NCBI GenBank assembly: GCA_903813345.2
Contig: CAIIXF020000008.1
Span: forward strand, 1,683,341-1,747,340
DNA length: 64,000 nucleotides
From: Owenia fusiformis
Lineage: Eukaryota; Annelida; Polychaeta; Sabellida; Oweniidae
Direction of reading: 5' to 3'
The notes under the pieces: generated by a model
What the model was told of the DNA's origin: nothing
Database searches by the model: none
The model's input: the letters and a program-made list of their open reading frames with translations, nothing else
Translations under genes and position numbers: made by a program
In this document: piece by piece, positions 48,517-61,871 of the stretch
Layout of the letters: the number at the start of each line of letters is the position of its first letter
Position numbering within the stretch: position 1 is the stretch's first letter

Positions 48517-51500
48517 GCCAGAGCTTAGTATCACATTGTTTGCAGACAGGTGGAATTTCAACCCATCTGGAATAAAAGAGAAGACATAGATGTTAAACAC
48601 ATGTACAGTAAAACGAAATGATTCAAACTGAGCTGAGGAGGGGTATGTAAAGTTATTTGAGTAAAAGAAAGGTTGTCCCCAGATTAATGCATAGAGAGGG
48701 TCAGGAAAGTACAAGGGATGAACACCAATTCCTCACCTGACATGGCTTTATGTAGATCAATAAATATGAGAAGGTCACAGCTCCCTCGCATGCCACTAAT
48801 TACACCGGAGTCACTGGGCTCCCCTGGAGCTAAATGGATGTGTTGGCGGGACATACGGCTTAAGCCCTACAGAGGGAGATACATTTTGGTAAGTCATGTA
48901 AGTTGTATATTTTGCCATTTAGACATTGTGACTGTTTAAATTCTCCACAATTTTTGATTTTTCAAAAACAAGATCTATAGACAACAAATTGTAGAATGCA
49001 TTGAAGAAGTTTTAATGTACATACATTGAATGAAATAATAAATTCTGATTGGTCCAAAGACAAACACTCTTGCACCATTAGATCAAATAAATGAGATACA
49101 GTATTTCTGAATATATTAAACGATACATATTGAAATTGCAAACCTCAATATTCCCAAATTAAAATGTGTATAATTGAAAAAGCCCATCAACAAATATTTA
49201 CCTGTGTTTTTATTTTGTCCCATGACTTGAGGTAAGTTCCATGGACAACAGTGGGATAAGTGGAGGGATTCTCTATTGGCTTTAGATCCAAACCTTCTAC
49301 CTGCAATTATAATGGACATAACTGAATGTTTTGTGTTTCTTGACCATATTTGGTCATGAACTGATCATACCGTATATGGGGATTTTTATTAAGTCTCCTC
49401 CTGCAATATTTATCAACGGTTTTAAACAATATCATCATTTTCAAAGACAAAATCATGAATTAAGAGGTTAAAGTTCAAGAATTAACAATAATGATAAAAC
49501 AGTAACACAAATAAATCTTATCTTTATATAAATCTTAAAAGGGATGACGTTTGATTTCGTTTAGATTGGGGACATTGAAGCATTTGATTTGAAAGATTTT
49601 GCAACATAACATTTAATGGCCACGTTGGTGAATAATGCAAACACCAATCCTAGCTTAAATTGTAAATAGACACATGAACAATTGTACTACAATGTATAAA
49701 AACTAATAATTAATAGCAAATGTAAATGATATGCTATTTTTTTATGTACAGGAATTGCAATGAAAATAACAAAAGAAAATTTGATTTCAGATTTTTAAAA
49801 ATTTGATTAAATGATACTTAATTATCTATCAACTGTATATGGTATATAATATTTCCAACTATTCAAAATGTCACTTCAATTTATTACAATAGACATATAC
49901 TAATGTGGTTTAATTGTGAGGTAAAGAACACAAGGTATTTTTGCAATATAACAAGGTTTTGAGCTTGAACTTAAATAGAACTGAGAAGGAAAGATGTATT
50001 ACAGTAAGATATTAAGCCTATGAAAGTTATAGAATCTCCAATTTAAAATGTTAAGGTGTACACATTACCTCTAAAGTATGGCCCTGATTTGCTCGGATTT
50101 GCAGCTTGCCGTTTTTGGGATGCTTTTGAATTGCGAATCTTTGTTTGTCGTTAGACTCAACCACTCGCACAATGTCTTCTTCACTAACTCCCAGGAATTT
50201 TTCAGTTGTAAGAATGTCATCTATGTACAAGAATCCGCCTACAAATGAGGATATATTAGAACAAATCTGATGATATAACAAGTATCCAAAATGTTTAATA
50301 ATTTTGACCTTGGCAGAAGTAGATTATATATTATCATAGGACTATTTTCAAAAAAAGTAATTTAAAAAGACCAATTTTTGAGATTAACTGATTGTCATTG
50401 GCCTTTTCCAAACCTGACATTCTTGTGACCCATATAATCTGCCTGACCTTACACCTTCCTGACTGACTTGTTATGACTAGAAGTGGCCAATCAACTTGTA
50501 CTTGTACTTGGGTAACTGCTGACAAATCAGACTATACTATAGTGATTTAAAGCGTTACCTTCAGATAATTGAAAGCCCATCTTTTCAGCACCATGTCTTA
50601 GCAGCCAGGATAATGATTTGGAAATGGATACATCATCCTAAATTGAAAAATTAAGAATTACATCTATGTACTGCCAAAATAATTCAAATTGCATCAAAAA
50701 TTTTGGTGTACAATACCATTTCATCACCATGTCGTTAACACTCGCAAAAACAATTTTGTGCTGCATCAGGGCTAATTTCTAGTGTCGAAAAGATGCAGAA
50801 TGTTGGTTTGAAAAAAATGAAAGTATTCAGCAAGTATTTTTGGCATTTTATCAAAATTATAAAATTTCTTGGTACCATCTCTTACATATATTAATATAAT
50901 ATACAATGGTGTACTGCCTATGACTAAAACCAAACTAATTATGTTTCTTTAGTTCTCCAATTTAGATTTCCACTTACCCGTTTCTTTTGAGCCTTTGCCC
51001 ATACAATGGGCTTCTTGTCCCCAGAATAGAGATCCCAATCAAAGCTTTGACGCTCATCATTGGCTATGGCATATTTGACATCTTCAATTGTAAAACCCTG
51101 GAGGTCGCGACAGAGCGCTAGAATCTCATGTACGTAGGCAGAACCATCTAAGTGACAAAAATATGTAGAACATATAATAAAGTTATATGTATATTATGTA
51201 AATGCTTTTTCATTAATACATTACGTTTAAATACATGAATTGTAAACTGTGGGTAAAATTTGATAATCAAAATCTGATTTGCCAATGTCAATAGAAAATC
51301 CCCACTTATCTTAGAAAGGATCAAAGACTGGGTAAAATTATTTTTTAACTCTTAGGGTTGTCAATAAAGATCACACATGACCTAGCTTACCATTGACCAT
51401 GCCAAGGGGTAAAGCAAGTTCAATATTTACAACAATAATGTTGCCTCACTATAACTTACATGTGACATTGCTTCAGCACATGTGGTTTAAAAGAGACATG

Positions 51501-54500
51501 AAAATATTCTCTGACAGTACTGAATACATACATACCTTCATAAACAGTTATCCCTAGTTTTTCAGCACCACCTTTTGTCAACACCCAATGTAACGTGCTC
51601 AGCAGTTTCCTCCAAGATGTGTCCTGAAATATATGAAACATTGTAAGAAATACGAAACAAAAATATTACAGCTCATCCTTATTTATTCAGTTCATAGGGA
51701 TTGTTCAACACAAGCCTAGTTCCATTTTCCTTACCTTTCGTGGGTCCCTGTAGCGGTTATCTTTATAAGCTTCCCGACTACGCTGCCTCCCATAACCTTT
51801 ATATGAGCTCCCACCCTCTCCGCTTTCCCATTGGCCAAAATCTGCATCACTACTCTGACTGTTTCCGTTCACGCTACCTGCTTTGTCTTTACCATCCCAG
51901 TGGTCCATTTTATCTGGGATGCCTCCAGGGAACCCTTTAGCACCATTACTTGAGGTGGGGGAGGAGGGATCCTCCCAGTACCCCATATCGTTGTCAGAAG
52001 GTTTAGGAGGTGGGTCCCTAGCAGCCTTCAGCAGGAGAGTCTGAGTGAATGAGTCGGTCAACGTGATGTAGTTCTCGCCAGAATCAGCTGAGATCACCCG
52101 TTTAAGATCTTGGAGTGTAAAGTCAGAGTAGCATTCTAAGATATCGTTCGCACTTACGAATCCATCTGAAAAACAAAACAAAAATCTTTTGAATCTAGTC
52201 TTCTATAAATAAAAATGTTATAAAAAATTATTTATCTAATTCATTTCATGATTTATGCATCAGTATATCCATTTAATTTCAGAACTCAAAGTGATTAATA
52301 AATATTCATAATTAACTGTGAAACTAAGTAGGTATTAACTAAATGATATTAACTTGGACTAAATGATATCTTAGTCTCACCTTGGTTGAGTTTGAAATTC
52401 TTTTCTGATATTCCATCCTTGTAGAATAGAAAGTTGAGAATCTTGGGAAGTTTGACATCAGGATCAACCTAAGAACAAACAAAATGAGAATTAAATATAT
52501 GATATTTAATATGACTGACATTCAAACATTGCTTATTGGGATTACCCATCATTTTTGTGCTTGTACATGTTGGCCATTATCTTATTCCCATAATGTTTTG
52601 AGAAATTATACAATTCATTCTATTGAGGGAAATACAAGTAAACTTTTCACATGTGATATTACCCCAAGCTCCTAAATAGTAAAGGTAGTAAGCATCGTAG
52701 AGGATTATCATTGAATAGTTGATGTCACATGACCTGTGCTCAACCAATCACAGACTGAGAAACATGACAATGAGCTTATAATAATAGTCATACCTTTTCC
52801 TTCTTTTTCTTTTTCTGAGGAGTAGGTTGGTTATCTGTACTGCTTTGGTCTGAGAGGGGGGTGTCTGGCACTAATTCTGATTGCTGCTGATGCTTATAGT
52901 TATTTCCATAATCATCACTCTGATCTGATTCACTGCGTGCCTCATAAGCTTTGTTCTGAAATAACAAGGCATTGTTTCCATAATCATCACTCTTATTTGA
53001 TTCACTGCGTGCTTCATAAGCTTTGTTCTGAAATAAAAGGGCATTTTTGGACACATAGTACTACAGGGTGGTCCAAAAAATGGGACACTCTTATTTCAAA
53101 AATAAATATCGAATTTCTTAAGGAAAACATGCCAGTTTGCCCTTCTTTTCTTATATACTCTTGCAAGAGTTGTGCTCTTTTAACTTTAACTGATGCTATA
53201 GAAGCATTATACCACAAAAGGAAACCTTTATTTTCTAAAGTTTCTAAAGACTTCTATTAATATCATTCATAGCTCATATTCACCTTTTTCTTCCTGCGAG
53301 ATGTGTGGTGATCACTGTGTTCAGATTCTGTATCATCGCTAATATCTGAGCGAGGAGATGTGAGAGGACTAGGACTCGGGAGTAAGCCATTCTCTGACTC
53401 TTCAGCCTTAAGTACAATGAAATAAGTACAATCATTACTTAAATACAATGAAATATGTATAATGGTATATAACAACAGACTTACATGAAAACTAATTTAT
53501 ATATCCATGGAAAAGTATTACATGTGTAAATAGGGATGACTATCCAATAAAAGTCAAATACAGAATTTTTGGTTACCATGCATGATGATTGCATTTTCCT
53601 ATAATTTTTTTGTTTATTTTGTATGACCTATTTTCGAAAATACACTTTTGACTTACATCATTTTCCCGAGCTGGTTGAAGTGAGTTGTTTACTGCACGTA
53701 GAAAAATTTGGCCTGTTTGCGAGATTTTCTCTAGAATGAGACCATTGTTACTGCACGCCACGGCATTGTGGATGTCGCCCATCTTATAGCAGGAGAACTG
53801 CTCGTGAGCCTGGAAGTCACCGACAGGTAATGTGCCATCTATTGGAGAAAACAAACAAAATTCATTAGACTGATATGAATTTATATTGATATGCAGTTTG
53901 ACATGTAAAACAGAAAAATGTCAAGGTTGATAACAAAATTCCCCAGTTGATTTTCATTTTAGACAAAATGTAATGAAAAAAAACATTCTGTATTTGATTT
54001 GTACCTACAAATGCATTAAAATACAGCCTTATTTCATGTATCTTCACATCTAAACCTCTTACATCTAACCAATCACATGAAATACAAAAGTAGGTATTTC
54101 CTCCTCTTCTGTTCACTGGTACTGTAGTATAACTCAACTTACCATCATCAAGAGAAAGACCTTTAGATTCTGCCCCACCCCTACACAACAGGAAGTCCAG
54201 AGTTTTGACAAGTTTTTGTACCTTCTTATCAGGTTCACCCTAATAAATAAACAACATGAATCAGGTTTACCCTAATTAATAAAAGCTAATGTATGTACAT
54301 ACAAGGCAGTAACATGCAAAATGTCACAACTTGTAATTTGTTACAGACACCATATGCCAAACAACGAATGCCAAACACCAAATGCCAAACACTGTCCACA
54401 AAAAAGCTGGAGACAATAACAATGTGTCACCACTTCTGGTGGCAGCATAATAATTGACCAATACAGCAACATTTATAGATTGACTAAATAGATAGTGAAC

Positions 54501-57500
54501 ACAACACACCTAGATCATGTGTGGATGAAACTACATGTGATATGTGGAGTGATATTCCCATGCTCACAGATATATCAAATAATGGAAATATGAACATCCT
54601 TATACCATATAAGGAACCTTTATATTGAAATCATACCTTATTAGGCTTTATACTGATGGGCACTTTCTTTGGTCTCTCCATAGTTTTTTCTTCTTTCCTA
54701 GCCTCTTCTTTAAGAAGTTGCTGGACACCAGGTGATATTGGGATGAACAATGAATTATTCTTCTGGAGATTATTAGTTTGTACTGCACTGTGGAATTGTT
54801 GCTGTTGCTGTTGTTGCTGCTGCTTTTGTTGTTGCTGCTGATGTGTTGTTGTTATGTTGTTATGGTGACTGTTTGCTGCTATAGAGTTGCTGCTGTTTAC
54901 AACTGGCATTTGGCTTTCAGATTTGGGCTGAAAATAATGCAAATGAGTAAAATGGGTTTGATTAAACTGCACTTTGGTCCACTGATTGGTTAGTTACCAA
55001 ATGCAAATCGGTAATTTCAACACAAAAACATGAACCAGTTCCAATGTTGAATTAGTAACATGTTGAATTGTTATCATATAGGGCGCTACATAGTACTGCA
55101 GCCCCCCACACAGGTTTCAACAGCTCAATAGATGACGAAAATCTCTGAATGACTTCAACTAAACAACTGATATTTTAAGAACGTATCAACATACCTCTTG
55201 CACCACAACTTCTGTTGGCCGAACAACAAGGCGCTTCGTGGATGGATTGTGGTCAACTTTGAACGAATGGTCCTCATCTTGCTTAACAACTCTAATAATA
55301 TCTTCTTCAGTATAGAGATCACCGTATTGTGGTAGAGCTAGAATATCACTGATGGGAACCCCACCATCTGAAACATGACGACAAAACTTTTCATTTATCG
55401 TTATATTTTCTGAAGGTACTTCTGTGCTTTCACAAGTCGGGCTGAGAACCAAAAATTAATGAAATGTCATCATCAAATAATAAAAATGTGAAAATTTCAC
55501 CTATTTCATTAATTACTGGTTACCAAAATCATGACAACAACAACATGTTGGATTACATTAAGAATCTTTGCATACTTAGTATTCACTACAACCTATTCGA
55601 GTTTAGTGTACAAAGATGTTCTAAAAATGGTCAATTACATTATATAAAACCTGTGTTCAGCGAAAGGTGTTCATAATGTTAGGTATTCAAATTAAGACAT
55701 CTGATAACAAAGGTAATCATGGATGCTATGCTCCTCAGCCAAATCCTGATTCAAAGACCAATAGTTCTAGATACATGTAGTAATGAAAATATGCCATGCT
55801 TAATTGCAGTATACATTAACAGCTCCAGTAATGAGAAGTCGAATGAATGGGCATAAATACTGCTTAATGCAGGTAATGAATAAGGTATGAATAACAAAAA
55901 ACAATGTACAAGAATTACAGCTTTCATTTAGAATACAAATTATTCATCTGCATATACCTGTAAGTAGGGTATATGAATACATTTATCTGTATCCTAGCTG
56001 TAAAGGAATGTCCTTTTGTTTTGAAAATATCCCATTCATATTCATGGGTAGATATCAAAAAAAAAAATAATTAGGAAAAAGAAAATTTTCTTTGAGGGAT
56101 TGAAATTTCTTTAGAAACAATTTTGCTACAAAAAATTTGACACCATGGAATATCATCCTTTATGGAACATACCTTCATAGACGGTTATGCTTTTTTCTGT
56201 AGCGCCACCTTTATACAGCAGATAATTGAGCACCTTTGGTAGTTTCTTGTCAACGTTCACCTGACTCATCGCCTGAAACAGAAGAATGCTGAATAGTTTA
56301 TGTAGTGTTATATGTATCGCTATTATATATAGCATATATTGCGGAGATTTTTGTAACATGTAGGGCAGAAAAAACTTATACATTGTATGTAGAGCGAGAG
56401 TAGAATTTTTAAGATTAGTATAGAGAATAAAGTGTATATTGTTAGAACATGTAGTGTAGAATGAGAGGAGAATCTCATTACATAATAGTGTAGAAAATAT
56501 AGTGTAAATTGTTATAACATATAGTATAAAAATATAATGTTAATTCATACTATATATTTTTTTGCATGTGCCATAGAATTAGTAGTATATTAGTAAGAAT
56601 TGTAGCTAAGAGTTGTTAGTACATTATAGTGTATATTACAATGAGGAATTTATTGTACATTTATGATAGAATCGTAGTGTGGAATCAATAATGCACGTTC
56701 ACATCATAGAAAGATTAATGAGCCATTTACATAACAAAATCTCACTACCTGATTGCGATTTTCAGAACCGTAACCATTTGTTTCATGCCAAATACAAAAT
56801 GCCAAACTATGGTCATAAAAATAATGGATACGTATATTAAAGGCTATTTTTCATAAAATCTGCCACGGTTTTAAATTAACCTGAAACATACTTTGCTACA
56901 TAACAATTATTTTGAGAATATTATTTTTGGATACTTGTATAATTTGAGAGGATAAATAATGGATAGATATGAAAACATGAATCAAATGAAGTGATAATGA
57001 CTAATTCATGACATGCTAATTCTAATGCTTCACCTTCTAAAATTTATCAAGAAGGGATGGGGTTCAACAGCTTTTGATTCCAAAACTTGCAACACCCCTC
57101 CCCCCATAACTACCACCTAAATGGTGGCTCAAAATAATTTTTTTTGGGAAATATTATGCTCCCTACATGAATCGAGTTGCATTTTGGGGTAAATATCACC
57201 TGTGATTTTTTTCAAATTTTTTAGTCAACTTTTAGGGGTCCCCCACAGCCTTTAAAGTTTGCCCATAGGCTTAACATTAGGAGTGTCACATCGGAGTTAA
57301 CTGGTATTCTGTCTATGTACAAGCAGTTTTATTAAAGTATGTTTTACTTCTTCTACAAGAATGTCTTGCATACCCTACTCCCCCTATTCCCAACCCTATG
57401 TTTGAGACCTGTTAGGGCAAGAAACTCAGAGAACTGATGCATCATGAAATTCTAACTATAAAGACATAACATCCATTTCAAATTATAACAGAAAGCATAA

Positions 57501-60500
57501 ATTGTCTCCATGACATTGGAATCATAAATTATTAACGCAAATCACTTGTTATACAAAACATACCCAGTGTCCGATACAAGAAGATGTGATACAATAACTC
57601 GATACATTAACACCAATCCTTTAGCGTGTGTTTATCTCATTTCAAATAACAATTGAAGAACATGTCCAAAGAGAATGCTGCTGCTTCAGTGTGTCTATGT
57701 AATACTCTTGCTTGCAGAAAACAAAACAGTTAAAGGTGCATTATACCAAAGGTTTCTCCCCCAGACAATCAATGATGTCCTATTGTTCTTGCTCATATAA
57801 TATCTAACATACCATGGATATATCTTGAGAATAACTTTTGGGCATATTATTGCCGAAATATTGAAATAATCAACAGAACAACCAACCTCCAGAATTAAAC
57901 ACAATCGATTCCTCGGCTAGCGAGGGGAATCCCCATTGAGTCACACAACCGCCCACAAGCGCCTTGAACCAGGCAGCTAATCAGGTTCATGATAAACAAA
58001 TCCAACGACCAATCAAATAACAGGAGGACTTTCCCGGTATATTCAAACTTCAGATTGAATTAAGTTCTGCGAAAATAATTAGATCGGCCAGCACAATCGC
58101 AAAAATTTACACTGAAAAAAGGCGATTTGGGACTTCTTCTTTGGTAAGTAGATGGGTGAATATGTGGTGAAACTCAATATGCAAAAAAGTCCAGAGGGGT
58201 CTTGATTGTGCTATCCTATAGCATAGTGCCTCTTTAATATATCACAATGTCAAATGTTTTTTACTTTTTCCTTTATTTTCATATGAAAATTTTCCTTCAT
58301 ATAACCTATAAATTCAATCAAGCTACATTAAGATTTATGATTTTTAATAACTATTTGATACAAATATACCACTAGAAAGTAGTAACTTCATATTGCATAA
58401 TCAATGGTGAATTTGATAAATTGATCCGTAACCGAAATTTATAACTCGTAATAATACAAACAATATGATAGAGAACCAATTAGCTACAGCGACAGACAAA
58501 ATACTATTACTATTGTACAGCAGTATTTTATGGATTAATACAAAAATAATGGCCTGTTTCATGAAAATCCTTGTCATAAATATGAATCCCTTGATTCGGT
58601 ATAAATGAGCAATTATAAAAGTGTAACAAACCATTGCCATGGCAATGCCATAGGAACGAAAATCTGAGGAGAAGGAGATGCAAATTACATGTAGATAGAA
58701 GAAACTGAATTCTGAAAGTAGAGAAATGTATCAGAGGAATAACATTCTCTTTTTCAATGGTAGATTTACTGTTACATGTTTGTCTGTGATGAATTTGTGA
58801 TGAATTGGTCTGGGTTTACTTGCTAAATATGTTGATTCTAATATCATTCTATCACAGATAGGCAACATCGTGGAGTAATTGGGGTTAGTTTGACACATGA
58901 AATGGTATCATAATTTGGCAAATGGTGAATTAGCGTCATTTCAGCGTATTTGATCATGCTGCAAATGGATTGTGAAATAAATAAAAATTGTTCTGTGAGG
59001 AGGGTACTTAGGAACATCTCTAAACACAGGAATACCCCCAACTAAAGCTTTCAAAATCATTATTCATTTTTAAATTCAAGTTCTTCATGATTTTACTTTT
59101 TAAAATTTTTATTTACAAATTGGTACCACCTAGTTGCTTGAACAAATATTGTGAGTTCAAATCTAAAGTCATTTGAACTTCTGAGAACTTGTAGATAATT
59201 TTGAAAAAAAGTTGGTCAATTTGAATTTGAAGCAAATTGAAATAAACTTTTTGACCTTGAGAAGATCAGTGAAGGTCAAATCTCTCTTGTAGATGATTTT
59301 GAAAAAAGATCTGGTCAATTTGAAGCAAGTTGAAAAAAGACATTTTTGACCTATATTTGAACGAACTTCTGAGAACTTGTAGATGATTTTGAAAATTTTG
59401 AAGTCTAAACAGTACTTCTTAAGTTATTGGAAGTTGGAAGAATTTGTTACAGACACCAAACGCCAGACACCAAATGCCCCTGCAAAAAAGGTGGAGATGA
59501 TGACAATTTATCACCACTTTTGGTGGTGACATAAAACTTTCTTTTGTCAAACTACTTTGGCCTAATATCATCCCCTTTTAGTTAAAGTTGAAGAAAGAGG
59601 AATTGTATTTGTTACTGTAGTCTTGCTTCAAGCTGTTTGACTACCACTCAATAGAGGAAATATGGGGTCTTAATACAAGACTAATGTTACCAGACAATTG
59701 TGCATATATAAGTCGGTTATCCCTAACATTAGCATAATACATACATGTTCACAGAATATGCAAATAAACCAAGATGTGCTAAGTAAATAGCATACAAGGA
59801 AAAAGTGTTGACTTAGTTTAGTTTACTCAAACATTTCTTTATGTATATTGGTTAAATGAAGTTATTAAAGTTAAAGAAGGGAAGGAGGTGGTTCATGTAA
59901 TTGGAAAGTGGGATCTTGAAAAGATAATTCAGTGAAAATTTCACAAGAAAAATAAAAAGCCATATAATATGTAAAAAAAACTGACCCACTCCACTGTTTG
60001 TTTCTGCAATAAAAGTAATGTTTTCCAATTAGAAACATTGTACAAGTTATGTTAGAGAAATATTTTACTTTTAAATAACAAGAAAGCCAATGGCATCTCC
60101 ATTAACATTTCAAACCCAAGCACTTTGATTAGTTAATGAGATCAAATGAAATAAGAGTAATAATAGAGTACTATTCTCTATTTAATAGTTTCTATATCAT
60201 AATACATAAATACCAAGTTCAGAGAATGGCATCGGGATTTGTTGTATAAATGTTGATAGTTGTAGAGTAACTAGAGACGTCCTTACAAATGACACAAACA
60301 GGATAAATAGATACATCAATCAATAGGAAAAAATTCCTATAAGGAATGTCTGAGTTTAAAATTTCCTTTTCTCAAATGGCCAAGCTAAATGTACAATGTG
60401 CTGTACTTTATATGCATTTTTTTATTATACATTTGTATAAAAACATGTACATGGTCATGTACAGTTGTACTAATGATTGAAGCTACAGTATTTCCTTCGA

Positions 60501-61871
60501 AAGTTTATGAAACTAGATGAAGACCTACAATAGAAGCAACAAATCAAAATATTATGTTGAGGTGTTTCAAAATAATATTTAATGGGTGCTACATTGCTGA
60601 GGTCATACTTTCTGGCAAATACCTCAGATACATTGAACGGTTATAATGTTTACAATATGGAAAATGAAGATAAAAATGAAGGAATAAGAAATAAGAAGGC
60701 AAAAATATAAGATATGACAGGAACTATCGAACCCATTCAAAACAATTTAGCCAAGCAGTTTATTCAATTCCAAGATTTCATGAGAATATTTTCCAACTGT
60801 ATGATCATGAAAAGGTTTACTATGCAGTGTTTGAAACTCACAACTGCCTGGCTGCTTATAATAACCAGTTTTCACTCTTGGTAATGAGCTCGGGAAACAT
60901 TTGCCTATTAGGCAATGGACTGAATGGTAAATTGTGGCAATCGTGTTCCAATCACACCTTTGTATCTTGTTACATTTAAGTACAATCTGTACATGTACTT
61001 TGTTTGGTTATTCCATATTGATGCATACCTGATAGTGAACAGTGATACTAACAGAGTTCATGAGATGGTTAAAGTAACCCCACAAGAACATTTACAGGCT
61101 AGACTCTATAACTAAATATGGGGATTTAATATAATATGTTATACTAGAAATACCTGATGAATATTTTTATAGGATATTAAATTCATCCTCTTGTTAACTT
61201 TATTATTCAATATTTACTCAAGCTGTAACTGTAACCCACATTTATGGGGTTTGAGCATAGCCTTTTCGGAGAAAGTCCCTAGGTAGGTAGGGGTAACCAT
61301 GATCTGTTTACCTTTGGTACCCAATAACAATTATGAAACAGAGTACGACCTCAATAACAATGGGGGAAACCCCACTCTTTACATATACATGTACATGTGT
61401 AACTTGCTCGACAATTCACTTTCCTTTTGAAGCCAACTTGAAAAATGAAAATGATGAGTTGTGAGATACATTGAAATCAAATCAAATGTAACATCAATCC
61501 TAAGCAAAACATAATGTATCTTTTTATACATATAGGCCCTTATATTCATCCAAATATGAAGGCTCACACACTGACATTTGGTTGGAGATTCTACAGAAAA
61601 TTAATTTTTGAGATCCCTGGGAATTTTGCAGGTCATCATCATTTGTTGACTACTTATTTATCAAGATAGTATATCAAAGATACACTGAAATAACCACTGA
61701 AACAGCAGGGCTTTATGAAAATAAAAGTTTAGCTGTGCACCAAATGCAAATGAAAATGTCAAATATGAAAATTGAAGTTTTTTTGCAAAAAATCATGGAG
61801 GTCAAACCCACCTTCTTTTTCTCCCCTTTTTTACCCTTCTTATCGGGATGGCGTTGCTGGTGACTCGCCAT
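48451..61871 (-). CDS. TRPT1: Multi-module tRNA 2'-phosphotransferase (Tpt1/KptA), five N-lobe copies
   Basis: Tpt1 removes an internal RNA 2'-phosphate with NAD+, classically after tRNA ligation. Exons, high to low: 61871-61812, 56272-56173, 55367-55195, 54927-54637, 54239-54143, 53838-53657, 53406-53284, 53027-52794, 52468-52381, 52165-51735, 51623-51536, 51147-50978, 50637-50559, 50238-50069, 49300-49202, 48866-48737, 48566-48451 (TGA). Phases agree at all 16 junctions; about 876 residues against 200-250 usual. Residues 1-20 are basic. N-lobe-like modules lie at about 21-111, 209-301, 421-490, 594-679 and 680-762. Linkers hold a poly-Gln tract (112-208), a Ser/Asp-rich region ending in Lys runs (302-420) and a Gly/Ser/Asp-rich stretch (490-593). 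Only module 5 has SLSWLLRHG (Arg693, His694) and LQIRANQGH (Arg754). The C-lobe supplies SRQHIHLAPGE, SGMRGSC (Arg822), KFHLSANNVILSSGD and LRPKYFKDV. Arg693-His694-Arg754-Arg822 correspond to the catalytic tetrad, so activity is expected. The first exon is the least certain. Confidence 0.88.
50559..51623 (-). other. Adjacent N-lobe modules 4 and 5 of the Tpt1 gene
   Basis: Module 4 (exons 51623-51536 and 51147-50978) reads LHWVLTKGGAEKLGITVYEG then DGSAYVHEILALCRDL and FTIEDVKYAI. Module 5 begins SLSWLLRHGAEKMGFQLSEG and continues GGFLYIDDILTTEKF in the 50238-50069 exon. The first half-exons of modules 3, 4 and 5 are 88, 88 and 79 bp; those of modules 1 and 2 are 100 and 97 bp. All end in phase 1 at the same Gly codon. 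Module 4 has Thr-Lys where module 5 has the catalytic Arg-His. Confidence 0.85.
52794..53027 (-). other. Tpt1 linker exon with duplicated splice acceptor
   Basis: A 72-bp in-frame tandem duplication covers the acceptor and first 24 codons: ATTTCAG then AACAAAGCTTATGA occurs at 53027 and again at 52955. Using the outer AG gives 24 extra residues (NKAYEARSESNKSDDYGNNA and LLFQ); using the inner AG skips them with no frame change. The exon encodes a Ser/Asp/Gln-rich linker ending in a Lys run between modules 2 and 3. Confidence 0.8.
54325..54455 (+). repeat. Hairpin-ended short interspersed repeat, copy D
   Basis: TTTGTTACAGACACC, repeated ATGCCAAACA blocks, GCTGGAGACAATAACAATG and a terminal hairpin CACCACTTCTGGTGG. 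It lies in a Tpt1 intron, antisense to the gene. Confidence 0.65.
56273..61811 (-). other. Tpt1 intron 1, no genes recognised
   Basis: Long AT-rich interval between the short first coding exon and the first N-lobe exon. Apart from one hairpin-ended repeat (59447-59535) no gene or large element was found. A segment near 57880-58100 is slightly richer in CpG and has CCAAT-like and GTTGGT donor-like sequences, so an alternative first exon there is possible. Confidence 0.45.
59447..59535 (+). repeat. Hairpin-ended short interspersed repeat, copy E
   Basis: TTTGTTACAGACACCAAACG, GGTGGAGATGATGACAA and the hairpin TCACCACTTTTGGTGGTGAC followed by ATAA. It is the shortest and cleanest copy of the family in this window. 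Confidence 0.7.

Noticed and set aside
54656-54993. Plus-strand frames with long Cys or Leu runs
   Set aside because: They are the complement of the poly-Gln exon of Tpt1 and have no exon signals of their own.
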